A DNA stretch of 64,000 nucleotides from GWE2-42-39 sp942493345 (GTDB lineage Bacteria > Bacteroidota > Bacteroidia > Bacteroidales > Prolixibacteraceae), in assembly GCA_942493345.1 (NCBI GenBank), contig OW818695.1, forward strand, positions 2,046,001 through 2,110,000, read 5' to 3'. The notes under the pieces are model-generated. The model had not been told where the DNA came from. It was given only the letters and a program-made list of their open reading frames with translations, and did no database searches. Below are positions 52,471-61,607 of this stretch, piece after piece. Within the stretch, counting starts at the first letter, position 1, and every line of letters starts with the position of its first letter. The translations under genes were made by a program, and so were the position numbers.

Positions 52471-52510
52471 AAAAATAGCCTGCCGCGAATGTGCAAGATT
52501 CCGACAGGCT
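52471..52510 (-). terminator. Terminator/attenuator hairpin between fecR and susC of locus 2
   Basis: On the minus strand AGCCTGTCGGAAT pairs with ATTCGCGGCAGGCT (one bulged G, one G-U), followed by ATTTTTT. It starts five bases past the fecR stop and would end most transcripts of the sigma-fecR pair, leaving susC to its own sigma-dependent promoter in the 34 bases before its ATG or to read-through. Confidence 0.7.
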
Positions 52511-52514
52511 TCTT

Positions 52515-53546
52515 TTATTTTCTCATAAGTTGAATTTTTTGTTGGATCTTATTTTGATCTTTTTCTTCCTTAATAGTATATGTTACGGGCAAAGCACTTG
52601 AGATCAAATTCATGCATTGTCCAATTTTTTCATTTTCGAGGGTACAGGTTAGCTCAAGCGAATTAAGCCCAGGGTCGCTGATTGCTATTTCAACATTGTA
52701 CCACCGGCTTAATTTTTTGACTGCCGATTCAAGTTTTTCGTTGTGAATAACCAGTTTACCATTAATCCACTCCACTGAATTTTCAGGATTAATTTCTTCC
52801 CGGGTAACCTTTTTGCTCACTGCATCAAACTGTATCCGCTGGCCCGGTTTAAGATCAATATTCCCGGCTTGACCTTCCAAATGGATTTTCCCTTCGAGCA
52901 AGGTTGCCTCAAAAAAGTTATCCGACGAATACGCATAAATGTTAAAATGCGTCCCCGTAACAATGGTCTTCATGATTGGATTATTGACAATAAAAGGTTT
53001 TTCAGGATTCGATTTTACTTCAAAATATGCTTCCCCATCGACAAAAACCTGTCGGTCGTTTCCTTTGAAATATTCCGGATATTTAAGCACCGTTCCGTCA
53101 TTCAGCCAAACCAGCGTTCCATCGGAAAGTTCTATTTTAGTACGTGTCCCGGGTTTGGTATAAATTTCACGGATGGAGGGTTCTCCTGCAATCTGCGTGT
53201 CGAATGACTGATTAAAATTAAAATAAAGGTACGTTGTCAGGATTAACAAAGGGAGCAGCAGTACTGCTGCAATTTTTGCAAACAGGCGGTAGATAATTCT
53301 TCCCGGATTTTCTTTTTTCTTTTTTTGAAGAATTTGTTGATCTAACCGATAATGAACTTTTTTCAGTAAAACATTAAAGTCAGGTTTATTGCCGATTAGG
53401 CTGATATGGGAATTGGCCCAGATTTCTCCCAGTACTTTTCGAACCTCAGCTTCATTCTCCGGATTTATCAACCAGTTTCTGATTTGCTCGGATTCGTTTC
53501 CCGGGGTTTTCCCTTCAAGATATTTTTTTATTTCCGGATAATTCAT
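52515..53546 (-). CDS. FecR-family anti-sigma factor (locus 2)
   Basis: The 343-residue protein has a cytoplasmic N-terminus (YPEIKKYLEGKTPG, QIRNWLINPENEAE), one transmembrane segment at about residues 92-112 (IAAVLLLPLLILTTYLYF), a periplasmic FecR domain (LSDGTLVWLNDGTVLKYP, GEAYFEV, GTHFNIYAY) and a C-terminal DUF4974 domain. It is the partner of the sigma factor 74 bases upstream and of the STN-bearing SusC downstream: a complete sigma/anti-sigma/receptor relay. The general form is close to the locus 1 FecR, but the sequences are clearly different. Confidence 0.94.
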   Translation of the reverse strand: MNYPEIKKYLEGKTPGNESEQIRNWLINPENEAEVRKVLGEIWANSHISLIGNKPDFNVLLKKVHYRLDQQILQKKKKENPGRIIYRLFAKIAAVLLLPLLILTTYLYFNFNQSFDTQIAGEPSIREIYTKPGTRTKIELSDGTLVWLNDGTVLKYPEYFKGNDRQVFVDGEAYFEVKSNPEKPFIVNNPIMKTIVTGTHFNIYAYSSDNFFEATLLEGKIHLEGQAGNIDLKPGQRIQFDAVSKKVTREEINPENSVEWINGKLVIHNEKLESAVKKLSRWYNVEIAISDPGLNSLELTCTLENEKIGQCMNLISSALPVTYTIKEEKDQNKIQQKIQLMRK

Positions 53547-53620
53547 ATTATCGAACTTTTCTGTTGCTTTTATACTACGAAACGAAAAGCCTGTTACCCC
53601 TATCCAGATCAGAAAAAAAA

Positions 53621-54199
53621 TTAGTGGAACATGATAAAAAAGAAAAGGATTCCGAGAATACCGTCTTTCCCAAGTTTTTCTTTTAATGATTTCAAAGCAG
53701 ACGACATCTGGTTTTCAACGGTTTTTAGCGAGATATTTAAACGGTTGGCGATTTCTTTGTTCGAATAGCCCTGTTCCCTGCTGAGTTTAAAAATTTCTTT
53801 TCGTTTTTCCGGAAAGTTGTCAATTATTTGAGTTGCCAGGCTGTTGATATTATTGAATTCAATGGTGTAACTGGTTTCATCGGAAATCCTTGAAATTTCA
53901 CCCACGAACTTTTCTATTTTTCGTTTTTCAGATTTTTCTTTCCGCAGCCATGAAATGGTTTCAGAATAAGTGATTGAAAAAAGAAATGATTTGAAAGAAA
54001 GGTGTTCGTCTATCTGCGATCGTTTCTCCCATATTTTCATGAAAACCAGCTGGGTAATTTCTTCGGCAATGTATGGTTCTTTGGTAATACTCAGCGAAAA
54101 TGCATAAAGACTTTCAGAATATTTTTTAAACAAAGCATCAAAAGCTGAGAAATCATCTTTTTTGAGGCTTTCAACATATTCCCTGTCTTCACTTGCCAT
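53621..54199 (-). CDS. ECF sigma-70 factor (locus 2)
   Basis: The 192-residue protein has sigma region 2 (FDALFKKYSESLYAFSLS, EEITQLVFMKIWEKRSQ) and region 4 (NFPEKRKEIFKLSREQGYSN, KEIANRLNISLKTVENQM). The C-terminal hydrophobic tail ILGILFFFIMFH is common in this Bacteroidota sigma group. It should direct transcription of susC/susD 2 when FecR is triggered. A TATTTTTG -7 box lies 24 bases upstream of its ATG, so its own expression looks housekeeping-driven. Confidence 0.95.
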   Translation of the reverse strand: MASEDREYVESLKKDDFSAFDALFKKYSESLYAFSLSITKEPYIAEEITQLVFMKIWEKRSQIDEHLSFKSFLFSITYSETISWLRKEKSEKRKIEKFVGEISRISDETSYTIEFNNINSLATQIIDNFPEKRKEIFKLSREQGYSNKEIANRLNISLKTVENQMSSALKSLKEKLGKDGILGILFFFIMFH

Positions 54200-54577
54200 C
54201 TGAGTCGATTAATATGTGACAACAAAAATAGAAAAAATAACCCGTCTATAACTTTAATTGTAAGATTTGCTTAAATGACGACGGTTTTTTTGTTTTAACG
54301 AAAACGAGAATAAATACTTCTGGGATAGCTAAATAAGACTTGTATCCAAATTCGAGGTGGTTATGGATAAATTTTTTCCGGAAAGTGGGCTCCAATAGAA
54401 GCAAGCCCTCAATTTTCAACATAATTGTTAATATCTATTTTAGTCGAGTAAGAATTTAGTGGCATTCGGATACATTTTCTAAGTTTTTGAACAAATTTCT
54501 GTTGATTAGTCGTGTTGCGAATATTAAAAATTCGATACCTGATTTCGTACCTTCGCTAAAAAGAGAAATAAAGCATT
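54200..54577. other. Divergent intergenic region
   Basis: This 378-base interval lies between the divergent sigma gene and the conserved unknown. On the minus strand 54223-54230 reads TATTTTTG, a candidate -7 box for the sigma gene. On the plus strand TACCTTCG (54548-54555), 22 bases before the next ATG, is a one-mismatch -7 box. Short frames on the plus strand here are weak and are not called. No repeat or RNA gene was recognised. Confidence 0.4.
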
Positions 54578-55312
54578 ATGCCATACCGAAGACTACCGAA
54601 TACAGATCAGGCAAGAATGCGGGCCATGGAGGCCTGCCTCGAGAAAGGAAAAATAACCCAGATTCGCGAGTTAGCATTTAGTCTGCAAAGCCTTGAACGT
54701 CTCCAAACGTTTTACCCAAAATTTTCAAGTGCCATCAGGCAACTACAAGTTTCGAAAGAAAACCAGTTTAAACGGGCAAAAGATTACGGGGAGATTGTAA
54801 AAAAAGCAAAATTATATATTTCGCATTTCATGCAGGTGTTAAATTTTGGCATTATGCGGGAAGAAATTAAGCCCGAAGTTCGTGATTATTATGGGATGGA
54901 TATTTGCACAAAAGCAATTCCGCCGTTGAACCTGGAAGCACATATTTTAAAATGGGGAGAAAAAGTAATTGTCGGTGAACAAAAACGGACCATGCAAGGC
55001 GGAAGCCCAATCTACAACCCTTCGATTGCGTTGGTAAAAGTTCATTTTGAAGAGTTTAAAGATGCCTACAGACACCAGAAAATGCTACAAAATATAACTA
55101 ACCGGGCATCGCAAAAAGTATCGGACATGAGGGATGAGGCGGATTCGCTGATCCAGCAAATATGGAACGAAGTAGAAGAAAAATTCAACGCGTATCCCGA
55201 AGACATAAAACGGAAAAGGGCTTCAGGCTACGGAATTGTTTATGTATACCGCACATCGGAAATGAAACGAATGGAAGCAAGCAATTTACAATGCGACATT
55301 ATATTTTCTTGA
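54578..55312 (+). CDS. Conserved hypothetical protein
   Basis: The 244-residue protein begins PYRRLPNTDQARMRAM and is largely helical, with a central more beta-like section (IPPLNLEAHILKWGEKVIVGE, NPSIALVKVHFEEF) and a charged C-terminal helix (DEADSLIQQIWNEVEEKFNAYPE). It has no signal peptide or membrane segment. It resembles an uncharacterised protein that recurs in Bacteroidota genomes; I cannot assign a family or activity. It stands alone and is followed by a terminator. Confidence 0.75.
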   Translation: MPYRRLPNTDQARMRAMEACLEKGKITQIRELAFSLQSLERLQTFYPKFSSAIRQLQVSKENQFKRAKDYGEIVKKAKLYISHFMQVLNFGIMREEIKPEVRDYYGMDICTKAIPPLNLEAHILKWGEKVIVGEQKRTMQGGSPIYNPSIALVKVHFEEFKDAYRHQKMLQNITNRASQKVSDMRDEADSLIQQIWNEVEEKFNAYPEDIKRKRASGYGIVYVYRTSEMKRMEASNLQCDIIFS

Positions 55313-55335
55313 GAGAAACCTGTATTAGTAAAAAG

Positions 55336-55368
55336 ACCTGTTTGCCAAAATGGCTTACAGGTTTTTTT
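55336..55368 (+). terminator. Intrinsic terminator after the conserved hypothetical gene
   Basis: ACCTGT (55336-55341) and ACAGGT (55357-55362) pair, with inner GCC/GGC separated by a TT/TT internal loop, followed by a seven-base T-run. It lies 24 bases past the stop of the upstream gene and before the convergent CPBP gene. Confidence 0.75.
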
Positions 55369-55412
55369 GTTTTTATCTTTTCCCTGTTTGCAAAATACCA
55401 AGAACAATGGGA

Positions 55413-56345
55413 TTATTCCGGAAGCGAAAGATGTTCTTCTTTTTGTTTGTATGTGAAATACAATAGCAATATTGTCAAACCAATGCTGGCGAGAGCAATT
55501 GGCACTTGCCCTGTTCCGGAACCAATGTCCTCAATTTCCGGAGTTATGGTTCCTTGGTTGATTAAAAACAGGCCAAGTACCCCGACTGCATTGTTAAAAA
55601 AATGAGCGAATATCGGCACCCATATCGAACCCGACCAAACCAGCAAGTACCCGAATAAAGCCCCTAAAACCATGCGGGGTATAAAACCATAAAACTGCAA
55701 GTGTAGCGCACTGAACAAAATAGCCGAAATCCAGATTCCCCAGTGATGGTTGCGGGCCCATCGGGTAAATATTTTCTGTACTACACCGCGAAAAAGAAGT
55801 TCTTCGCCAAAAGCAGGAATTACAGCAATCATCAGCAAATTGAAAAGCAAACCTCCGGTGGTTTTCACATCCATAAATTTTTCGAGCAAAAAGGCCGCAT
55901 TTTCTTCCATTGCTTTCATTTGCGCTTCTATTCCCGACATCCATTCCGGTAAACGCATGGTTTTGTTTATCGAACCCAAAAAGTTGATGGCCGGGTTTGC
56001 TACAACGATCAGTAAGAAGGCAAGCAGTACAAGGTTGAATTTAAAATTCCAATTCAGATGTAAATATGCTTTTACAGAACCATTGAGAAGCCAGGCAATA
56101 ATCATCGGCGGTATCAGGAAAAGCCCAACCGACTGCACGGTTTGCAGGTATTTTAACAAATTGATGGTTGCCGGGTCGTCGTAATTGAGTTGCGAAAATT
56201 GATTGAGCATTGTATCAACGCCAAAAAAAGGTATTGCAATCAGCAACGAAACAACAAAAACAATTAAAAATGTAGCCAGAAGAACAAAAATTGAGAATAT
56301 TAACTGTGAAAACGGGGACATGCCCCTGAACGCCGTAACTGCCAT
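55413..56345 (-). CDS. CPBP-family intramembrane glutamic endopeptidase
   Basis: The 310-residue multi-pass membrane protein has the CPBP (Abi/CAAX-like) catalytic motifs: FGEELLFRGVVQKIF (double Glu and Arg), ISAILFSALHLQFYGFIPRM (His) and IFAHFFNNAVGV (second His and Asn). Members cut proteins within the membrane; substrates here are unknown. A -7 box (TATTTTTG) is 18 bases before the ATG, giving a very short leader. The C-terminus is a short charged tail (TYKQKEEHLSLPE). Confidence 0.92.
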   Translation of the reverse strand: MAVTAFRGMSPFSQLIFSIFVLLATFLIVFVVSLLIAIPFFGVDTMLNQFSQLNYDDPATINLLKYLQTVQSVGLFLIPPMIIAWLLNGSVKAYLHLNWNFKFNLVLLAFLLIVVANPAINFLGSINKTMRLPEWMSGIEAQMKAMEENAAFLLEKFMDVKTTGGLLFNLLMIAVIPAFGEELLFRGVVQKIFTRWARNHHWGIWISAILFSALHLQFYGFIPRMVLGALFGYLLVWSGSIWVPIFAHFFNNAVGVLGLFLINQGTITPEIEDIGSGTGQVPIALASIGLTILLLYFTYKQKEEHLSLPE

Positions 56346-56362
56346 GTCGATGGATTTTTGTT

Positions 56363-56370
56363 CAAAAATA
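56363..56370 (-). promoter_or_regulatory. -7 promoter box of the CPBP gene
   Basis: On the minus strand the bases read TATTTTTG, matching TAnnTTTG, 17 bases before the CPBP ATG. Transcription would start only a few bases from the start codon. Confidence 0.5.
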
Positions 56371-56386
56371 TACTTTTCTGAAGGCT

Positions 56387-56424
56387 AAAAAAAACGAAGC
56401 CGCTGAAATTTTCAATGGCTTCGT
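56387..56424 (-). terminator. Intrinsic terminator after a remnant ORF
   Basis: On the minus strand ACGAAGCC pairs exactly with GGCTTCGT around a 15-base loop, followed by eight T residues. It lies about 25 bases past the stop of a 38-codon open stretch (56449-56565) and just before the CPBP promoter, so a gene once ended here. Confidence 0.75.
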
Positions 56425-56448
56425 CTTTTCATCTGTTTGGAGGCTACT

Positions 56449-56565
56449 TTACTTCTTGGCAGTAATTTTGATGATACCCGTTTTCTTATCGTCCCTAGTT
56501 CCCTTTTCAACTTCTAAAAAAATTCTTCGGATGTCATTCTGCGATAGTAACGACCGGGATCGGGT
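56449..56565 (-). pseudogene. Possible C-terminal remnant of a gene, 38 codons
   Basis: The minus-strand frame between an in-frame stop at 56566-56568 and the stop at 56449 reads ...LLSQNDIRRIFLEVEKGT then RDDKKTGIIKITAKK. It has no ATG, but its composition is protein-like and a strong terminator follows at the correct distance. I do not recognise the family. It may be the stub left by a deletion, or a small gene with an unusual start. Confidence 0.35.
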
Positions 56566-56606
56566 TTATATCAAAATTACAGACCGGCAGTCCTGTTCGA
56601 AACAGC

Positions 56607-56644
56607 AAAAAAATCATGCTATATTGTGAATACAAAATAGCATG
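56607..56644 (-). terminator. Intrinsic terminator of the phosphate transport operon
   Basis: CATGCTAT (56615-56622) and ATAGCATG (56637-56644) form an eight-base stem, with inner TGT/ACA pairs; on the minus strand a T-run (ATTTTTTT) follows. It begins 22 bases past the stop of the Pit gene. Confidence 0.8.
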
Positions 56645-56666
56645 GAACAATAAAAAGTTTTTTTAT

Positions 56667-57728
56667 TTATACCCCAAGAAAGTTTATAATCCAGTAAACT
56701 ACCGCGGCAACAATCATACTTACCGGAATTGTAATTATCCAGGCAATCAGCAGGTTGGTGGCTACGCCCCAACGCACGGCCGATAAACGTTTTGTCATTC
56801 CGACGCCCATGATTGCCCCGGCAATGGTATGCGTGGTACTAACCGGTACGCCAAGTCCCTGCGACACGCCAAACAAGGTAATTGCACCGGCTGTTTCGGC
56901 GGCTACCCCTTCGAGAGGTGTGACTTTGGTAATCTTCGATCCCATGGTTTTAACAATTCTCCATCCTCCCATCAAAGTACCTAATGCAATGGCAGAATAG
57001 CACAAAATCGGGATCCAGTTGGGTACCGAAAGATGATGATGACCCATTGCATCCGTAGTTTGCTGAACATGGGTCCATTCGGGGACGGCCTGTCCGTTAG
57101 CCTGTAACCAGGCAACAAACACAATCATGGCAGCGCTAATAATCCCGACTACCTTTTGCGAGTCGCTTCCTCCATGCCCTAAACTAAAAGCTGCCGAAGA
57201 AAGTAACTGCAGACGTTTAAACCATCGGGCAGCCCGGTGTGGATTGGCGTTTTTACAAATCCATAAAATAGCTACAGAAAGAATGTAGGAAATGAACATT
57301 CCAATAAATGGTGCAATAAAAATGAAACCGGCAGTTTTTAAAATCACTTCCTGGTTGACTACGGAAAATGAACCGGTATGGGCGACTGCCGCACCGGCAA
57401 AACCGCCGATAAGTGTATGCGACGATGAAGATGGGATACCGAACCACCAGGTAAGCAGGTTCCATATAATGGCAGCGACAAGACCAGCCAGTATTACCTG
57501 GAGGTTGATCGAACCGTTATCGACCGTTTTGGCAACGGTATTGGCAACTTTCAGGTCAAATATCAAAAAGGCCATAAAGTTGAAAAATGCTGCCCATACT
57601 ACGGCCTGGAATGGACGTAATACTTTTGTTGAAACAACGGTAGCTATTGAGTTAGCCGCATCGTGGAACCCGTTGATCAGATCAAAAACAATTGCCAGTA
57701 CAATAATGGTAATAAGTAATGTAAGCAT
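56667..57728 (-). CDS. pitA: Low-affinity inorganic phosphate transporter (Pit family)
   Basis: The 353-residue membrane protein has the duplicated Pit/PHO4 signatures GFHDAANSIATVVSTKVL near the N-terminus and GVPVSTTHTIAGAIMGVG near the C-terminus, with about ten membrane segments. It moves phosphate with a cation across the inner membrane. It is 42 bases after the DUF47 gene, the standard pairing. With several phosphoesterases in this window, it offers a route for the freed phosphate, although it is a core gene rather than part of those loci. Confidence 0.95.
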   Translation of the reverse strand: MLTLLITIIVLAIVFDLINGFHDAANSIATVVSTKVLRPFQAVVWAAFFNFMAFLIFDLKVANTVAKTVDNGSINLQVILAGLVAAIIWNLLTWWFGIPSSSSHTLIGGFAGAAVAHTGSFSVVNQEVILKTAGFIFIAPFIGMFISYILSVAILWICKNANPHRAARWFKRLQLLSSAAFSLGHGGSDSQKVVGIISAAMIVFVAWLQANGQAVPEWTHVQQTTDAMGHHHLSVPNWIPILCYSAIALGTLMGGWRIVKTMGSKITKVTPLEGVAAETAGAITLFGVSQGLGVPVSTTHTIAGAIMGVGMTKRLSAVRWGVATNLLIAWIITIPVSMIVAAVVYWIINFLGV

Positions 57729-57770
57729 AGAAGGATTTTTATCTTAACGCTCGGTTTTTAATAAAACTGG

Positions 57771-58418
57771 TTAGTTATATTTTACAAGAATTGTTTCAAT
57801 AAGGTCAGCAACATCTTCCAGTTTATTGACCGCCTTCTCAATGTTTAAAAGAATTTCTTTTTGGCGAATGAGTTCAATGGCATCTTTTTCTGTGTCAAAA
57901 AGATCGGAAATAGCCAAATGATAATGCCGGTCAACCATGCTTTCAATTTCATTGATATTTCTGCAGGCGCGCATGGTTCGATCCGAATTTCTGAATGTTT
58001 CCAGTTCGTTTATGGCACTTTGCATTTCCTGGCAGCCTTTTAGTAAATACGAAGCCATTTCTTTCATGTTCAAACTGAAAATATTACACCGGTAGTAGTC
58101 AATTTTTTCAGATGCCCCATGAATCAGGTCCAAAACATCATCCATTGCGGATGTGAGGGAATGAATATCTTCCCGGTCAATCGGGGTAATAAATGTATGG
58201 TTGAGTTCATCAAAAAGATCATAGGTATATTTATCACCTTTTTTCTCAATACTTTTGATTTTAACCCCGATCGCACGTCTTTCCTCTGCTAAATCGGAAT
58301 TTACCAGTTTCCCGAATTCGGTGGCGCCTTCAACAATGTTATCAGCAACAAGATTGAATAGGGTATAAAACTTCTTTTCTTTAGGAATGAAATACTGAAG
58401 TACTTTGGTTAAATTCAT
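57771..58418 (-). CDS. DUF47/PhoU-like Pit accessory protein
   Basis: The 215-residue all-helical protein of the DUF47 family (PhoU-like) is encoded next to Pit in many bacteria and is thought to modulate the transporter. Landmarks are FFIPKEKKFYTLFN-like N-terminus (FIPKEKKFYTLFNLVADN), FITPIDREDIHSLTSAMDDVLD with acidic metal-binding residues, and VNKLEDVADLIETILVKY at the end. It lies between KUP (57 bases) and Pit (42 bases), on the same strand, so all three may be co-transcribed. Confidence 0.93.
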   Translation of the reverse strand: MNLTKVLQYFIPKEKKFYTLFNLVADNIVEGATEFGKLVNSDLAEERRAIGVKIKSIEKKGDKYTYDLFDELNHTFITPIDREDIHSLTSAMDDVLDLIHGASEKIDYYRCNIFSLNMKEMASYLLKGCQEMQSAINELETFRNSDRTMRACRNINEIESMVDRHYHLAISDLFDTEKDAIELIRQKEILLNIEKAVNKLEDVADLIETILVKYN

Positions 58419-58475
58419 GATTGTGACTTATAAAGTTTTTAAATATAATATCAATGTGCTGTTTCTTCTCTGGTT

Positions 58476-60419
58476 TTATTCTGTTTTCATAATTATCGGT
58501 ATTCTCGATTTACCTGGAATAGTAAGCGGAATTCGTTCAATAGTTACCATCCCTGTATCGAGTCCGTAAGCATTAACATCTGAAATTCCAATTCGCTTAA
58601 GCAAATAATACAGATTTATGCTGATTCGGTCAAAAAAAGCCAAGTCAACCTGTCGGGCTACCCGGCGATCGATATGTACCACCCTGAAATCGGAAAGTAT
58701 GTTGTGTTCTTTTAATGATGGATGGCGGCTGACCAAATTGATTTTACCTTCGTCTGACAAATGTTTTAGTACCTGCTTAAAATATTCGTTGATCCGGGGT
58801 TCTACTTTAAATCCGATATAAAAGTCGATTCTGGTGATCTTCCCAGGGTTCAGTTCTGTAACTTTGTATTCCAGCCTATACGGACTATCAACAATGTCGA
58901 CATGCAAAAACCAATACATATCTGCCCGTTTAGGTTGCCGGTTAATGATCGAATGAATTGTTTTTTCCTCTATATCAGACAACCGGTCGGCATGTGTGGT
59001 ATAAACCAGGTTGCCTGCATATTGCGGAACGGTTTTATCTTCACTAAGATCTGCAATAACCGGAAGATATGGTTTTATACGATGAAAAGTGATGTACCTG
59101 TTTCGTACCCTTCTTCCATGGTACATTGCCAACATAACAGATGAAAGGATGGACGCTATCAAGATAGTAAACCAACCTCCGTGTGAAAATTTGTACATGT
59201 TAGCAATTAAAAATGCTCCTTCAATAAGCAAATATACGGTGGCAAAAAGTATGACCCATAAAAGTGGCAGGTTTTTTTTTCGCAGGAAGAAGAAAACAAG
59301 AATGGTCGTCATCATCATGGTAATGGTGATCGACAATCCGTAAGCAGCCTCCATGTTCGACGAACTCTGAAACAGAAGGATTACCACGCAACAAGAAACA
59401 AACAGCATCCAGTTAAGCGATGGAATATACATTTGCCCTTTCGAGTACGATGGATATTTAACACGAATTTTCGGCCAGAAATTTAACGAAACAGCTTCGC
59501 TGATTAATGTGTACGACCCGCTGATAAGAGCCTGGCTGGCAATAACAGCGGCTATTGTAGCTATTCCTATCCCGACAGGCAAAAACCAGTGAGGAATAAT
59601 TGCATAAAATGGATTTGTCCCCGGAACAAGAGATTCTGAATTAGCTAGGACCCATGCCCCTTGGCCTAAATAATTTATTATCAGCATTACTTTTACAAAA
59701 ATCCAACTGACGCGGATATTTTTTAATCCGCAATGCCCCAGGTCGGCATACAATGCTTCGGCACCGGTTGTACAAAGAAATACGGCTCCAAGAAGAAGAA
59801 ACCCCTGTGGGTATTTCGAAAGAAGCAACACAACATAGTACGGGTTAAAAGCTTTTAATACAATCGGATTATTGACAAGCTGGGAGAACCCTAAAATCCC
59901 CAGCAACGAAAACCACAAAAACATGATTGGCCCAAAAGATTTGCCAATAAAAGAAGTACCAAACTGCTGAATAAAGAACAGACCCGTAATAATAAGAAGC
60001 GCTATTGGTATAACGGGAATATCATGTTTAACAAGCGCCAGCCCTTCGATTGCCGACATCACCGTAATGGATGGTGTAATGATACCATCAGCCAGCAGAG
60101 CACTCCCGCCTACAAGGGCAAATATAAACAGCCAACTGCGTTTTCGTCGTAAAAGGGCAAACAACGAAAAAATACCACCTTCGCCTTTGTTTTCGGCTCG
60201 GAGGGTAATTAAAACGTATTTTACTGTTGTTTGAAGAGTGAGTGTCCAGATAATACACGAGAGAGAACCGATTACAAGCAACTCATCGACATGTGAACTT
60301 GCCGATAAAATTGCTTTCAATACATACAAAGGCGAAGTTCCAATATCGCCAAATACAATTCCTAAAGAAACAATAACCCCTGCAAAACTTAGCTTCTTTA
60401 ACCGATCACTATGATCCAT
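58476..60419 (-). CDS. kup: KUP-family potassium uptake transporter
   Basis: The 647-residue protein has about twelve membrane segments over the first 440 residues (GVIVSLGIVFGDIGTSPLYVL, the KUP signature, then GGIFSLFALLRR, FLCTTGAEALYADLGHCG) and a C-terminal cytoplasmic domain of about 200 residues. It imports K+ with protons. A -7 box is seen 26 bases before its ATG. Membership in one operon with DUF47 and Pit is likely from the short gaps. Confidence 0.95.
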   Translation of the reverse strand: MDHSDRLKKLSFAGVIVSLGIVFGDIGTSPLYVLKAILSASSHVDELLVIGSLSCIIWTLTLQTTVKYVLITLRAENKGEGGIFSLFALLRRKRSWLFIFALVGGSALLADGIITPSITVMSAIEGLALVKHDIPVIPIALLIITGLFFIQQFGTSFIGKSFGPIMFLWFSLLGILGFSQLVNNPIVLKAFNPYYVVLLLSKYPQGFLLLGAVFLCTTGAEALYADLGHCGLKNIRVSWIFVKVMLIINYLGQGAWVLANSESLVPGTNPFYAIIPHWFLPVGIGIATIAAVIASQALISGSYTLISEAVSLNFWPKIRVKYPSYSKGQMYIPSLNWMLFVSCCVVILLFQSSSNMEAAYGLSITITMMMTTILVFFFLRKKNLPLLWVILFATVYLLIEGAFLIANMYKFSHGGWFTILIASILSSVMLAMYHGRRVRNRYITFHRIKPYLPVIADLSEDKTVPQYAGNLVYTTHADRLSDIEEKTIHSIINRQPKRADMYWFLHVDIVDSPYRLEYKVTELNPGKITRIDFYIGFKVEPRINEYFKQVLKHLSDEGKINLVSRHPSLKEHNILSDFRVVHIDRRVARQVDLAFFDRISINLYYLLKRIGISDVNAYGLDTGMVTIERIPLTIPGKSRIPIIMKTE

Positions 60420-60444
60420 ATTTGCTGTAAGATAAAAAGTATTG

Positions 60445-60452
60445 CAAAGGTA
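60445..60452 (-). promoter_or_regulatory. -7 promoter box of the kup-DUF47-pit operon
   Basis: On the minus strand the bases read TACCTTTG, an exact TAnnTTTG match, 26 bases before the KUP start codon. Confidence 0.55.
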
Positions 60453-60569
60453 GTTACAACGATAAAAGGATATTCTATTTCTGAAAAAAATATATCGTAG
60501 GTTAAATTATTGATTCAAATCGATCAAGGGGCTTGTTCCCGTTCGTTTTAACAGTTCGGCTTCAATTAC

Positions 60570-60577
60570 TATCTTTG
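60570..60577 (+). promoter_or_regulatory. -7 promoter box of dusB
   Basis: TATCTTTG matches TAnnTTTG, 25 bases before the GTG start of dusB. The region 60541-60555 (GTTCGTTTTAACAG) covers the -33 position without a perfect TTTG. Confidence 0.55.
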
Positions 60578-60602
60578 CCCCCGAATTTTATATACTGAAA
60601 CC

Positions 60603-61607
60603 GTGAAGATCGGGAATATTGATTTAGGAAAAATGCCGCTTTTTTTAGCGCCGATGGAAGACGTAACGTACAAGTCGTTTCGTTACATGTGCAAGAAATT
60701 CGGGGCCGACGTAATGATTACTGAGTTCGTTTCGTCGGAAGCGCTGATCCGCGATGTGAAAAAAACCAAACAAAAAATGGAACTGTTTGATTTCGACCGC
60801 CCGGTGGCCATCCAGATTTACGGGTACGACATCGATTCAATGGTTCGTGCCGCCCAAGTGGCCGAAGAACTTCAGCCTGATTACATTGACATCAATTACG
60901 GTTGTCCGATGAAGAAAATCGTGAAACGGGGTGCCGGCGCCGGCATGTTGCAGGATCTTCCGAAAATGCAAAAAATGACGGCCGAAATTGTGAAAGCCGT
61001 TTCGCTGCCGGTAACTGCAAAAACCCGTCTGGGCTGGAACGAAAACGACAAACCCATTGTTGAAGTGGCCGAACGCTTGCAGGACGCAGGTGTTGCAGCG
61101 CTGGCCATTCATGGTCGCACACGTAGCCAGTTGTATACCGGCGAGGCCGATTGGTCGCTCATTGCCGAGGTAAAAAACAACCCCAGAATTCAGATCCCGA
61201 TTATTGGCAACGGCGACATTACCAGTGGCCCAAAAGCCAAACAACTACTCGACCAGTCGGGGGTCGATGCGCTGATGATTGGCCGCGCTTCCATTGGCCG
61301 CCCGTGGATTTTTAAAGAAGTGAAACATTACCTGGAAACCGGCGAACTGTTGCCTCCGCCAACCGTTGCCGAAGTGGTGCACAATGTAAGAAACCAGCTC
61401 GAAATGTCGATTGAATGGCGCGACGATGTGCGGGTCGGAATTTTGATGATGCGCCGCCATTTTGCCAAATATTTTCCCAGTCTGCCCAACTTCAGGGAAC
61501 ATAAAATCAGGCTGCTGCAGGCCATCACCCTCGAAGAAGTGACCCATGCCCTCAACCTGATCGAAGAACAATACGGCGCACACCGGGTCGATTACGCAAC
61601 GACCTGA
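60603..61607 (+). CDS. dusB: tRNA-dihydrouridine synthase, DusB type
   Basis: The 334-residue flavoenzyme reduces uridine to dihydrouridine in tRNA. It starts at GTG (60603), directly at the family N-terminus. The FMN-binding TIM-barrel motifs are MPLFLAPMEDVTYKSFRY, VAIQIYGYD, DINYGCPMKKIVKRGAGAGML with the catalytic Cys, VTAKTRLGW, ALAIHGRTRSQLYTGEADW, IIGNGDI and MIGRASIGRPWIF. The closest subgroup is DusB. The coding DNA is richer in GC than its neighbours, as expected for a well-expressed core gene. Confidence 0.96.
   Translation: MKIGNIDLGKMPLFLAPMEDVTYKSFRYMCKKFGADVMITEFVSSEALIRDVKKTKQKMELFDFDRPVAIQIYGYDIDSMVRAAQVAEELQPDYIDINYGCPMKKIVKRGAGAGMLQDLPKMQKMTAEIVKAVSLPVTAKTRLGWNENDKPIVEVAERLQDAGVAALAIHGRTRSQLYTGEADWSLIAEVKNNPRIQIPIIGNGDITSGPKAKQLLDQSGVDALMIGRASIGRPWIFKEVKHYLETGELLPPPTVAEVVHNVRNQLEMSIEWRDDVRVGILMMRRHFAKYFPSLPNFREHKIRLLQAITLEEVTHALNLIEEQYGAHRVDYATT

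Noticed and set aside
54487..54681. Short plus-strand frame before the conserved hypothetical gene
   Set aside because: It overlaps the start of the 244-residue gene in another frame and has no family features.
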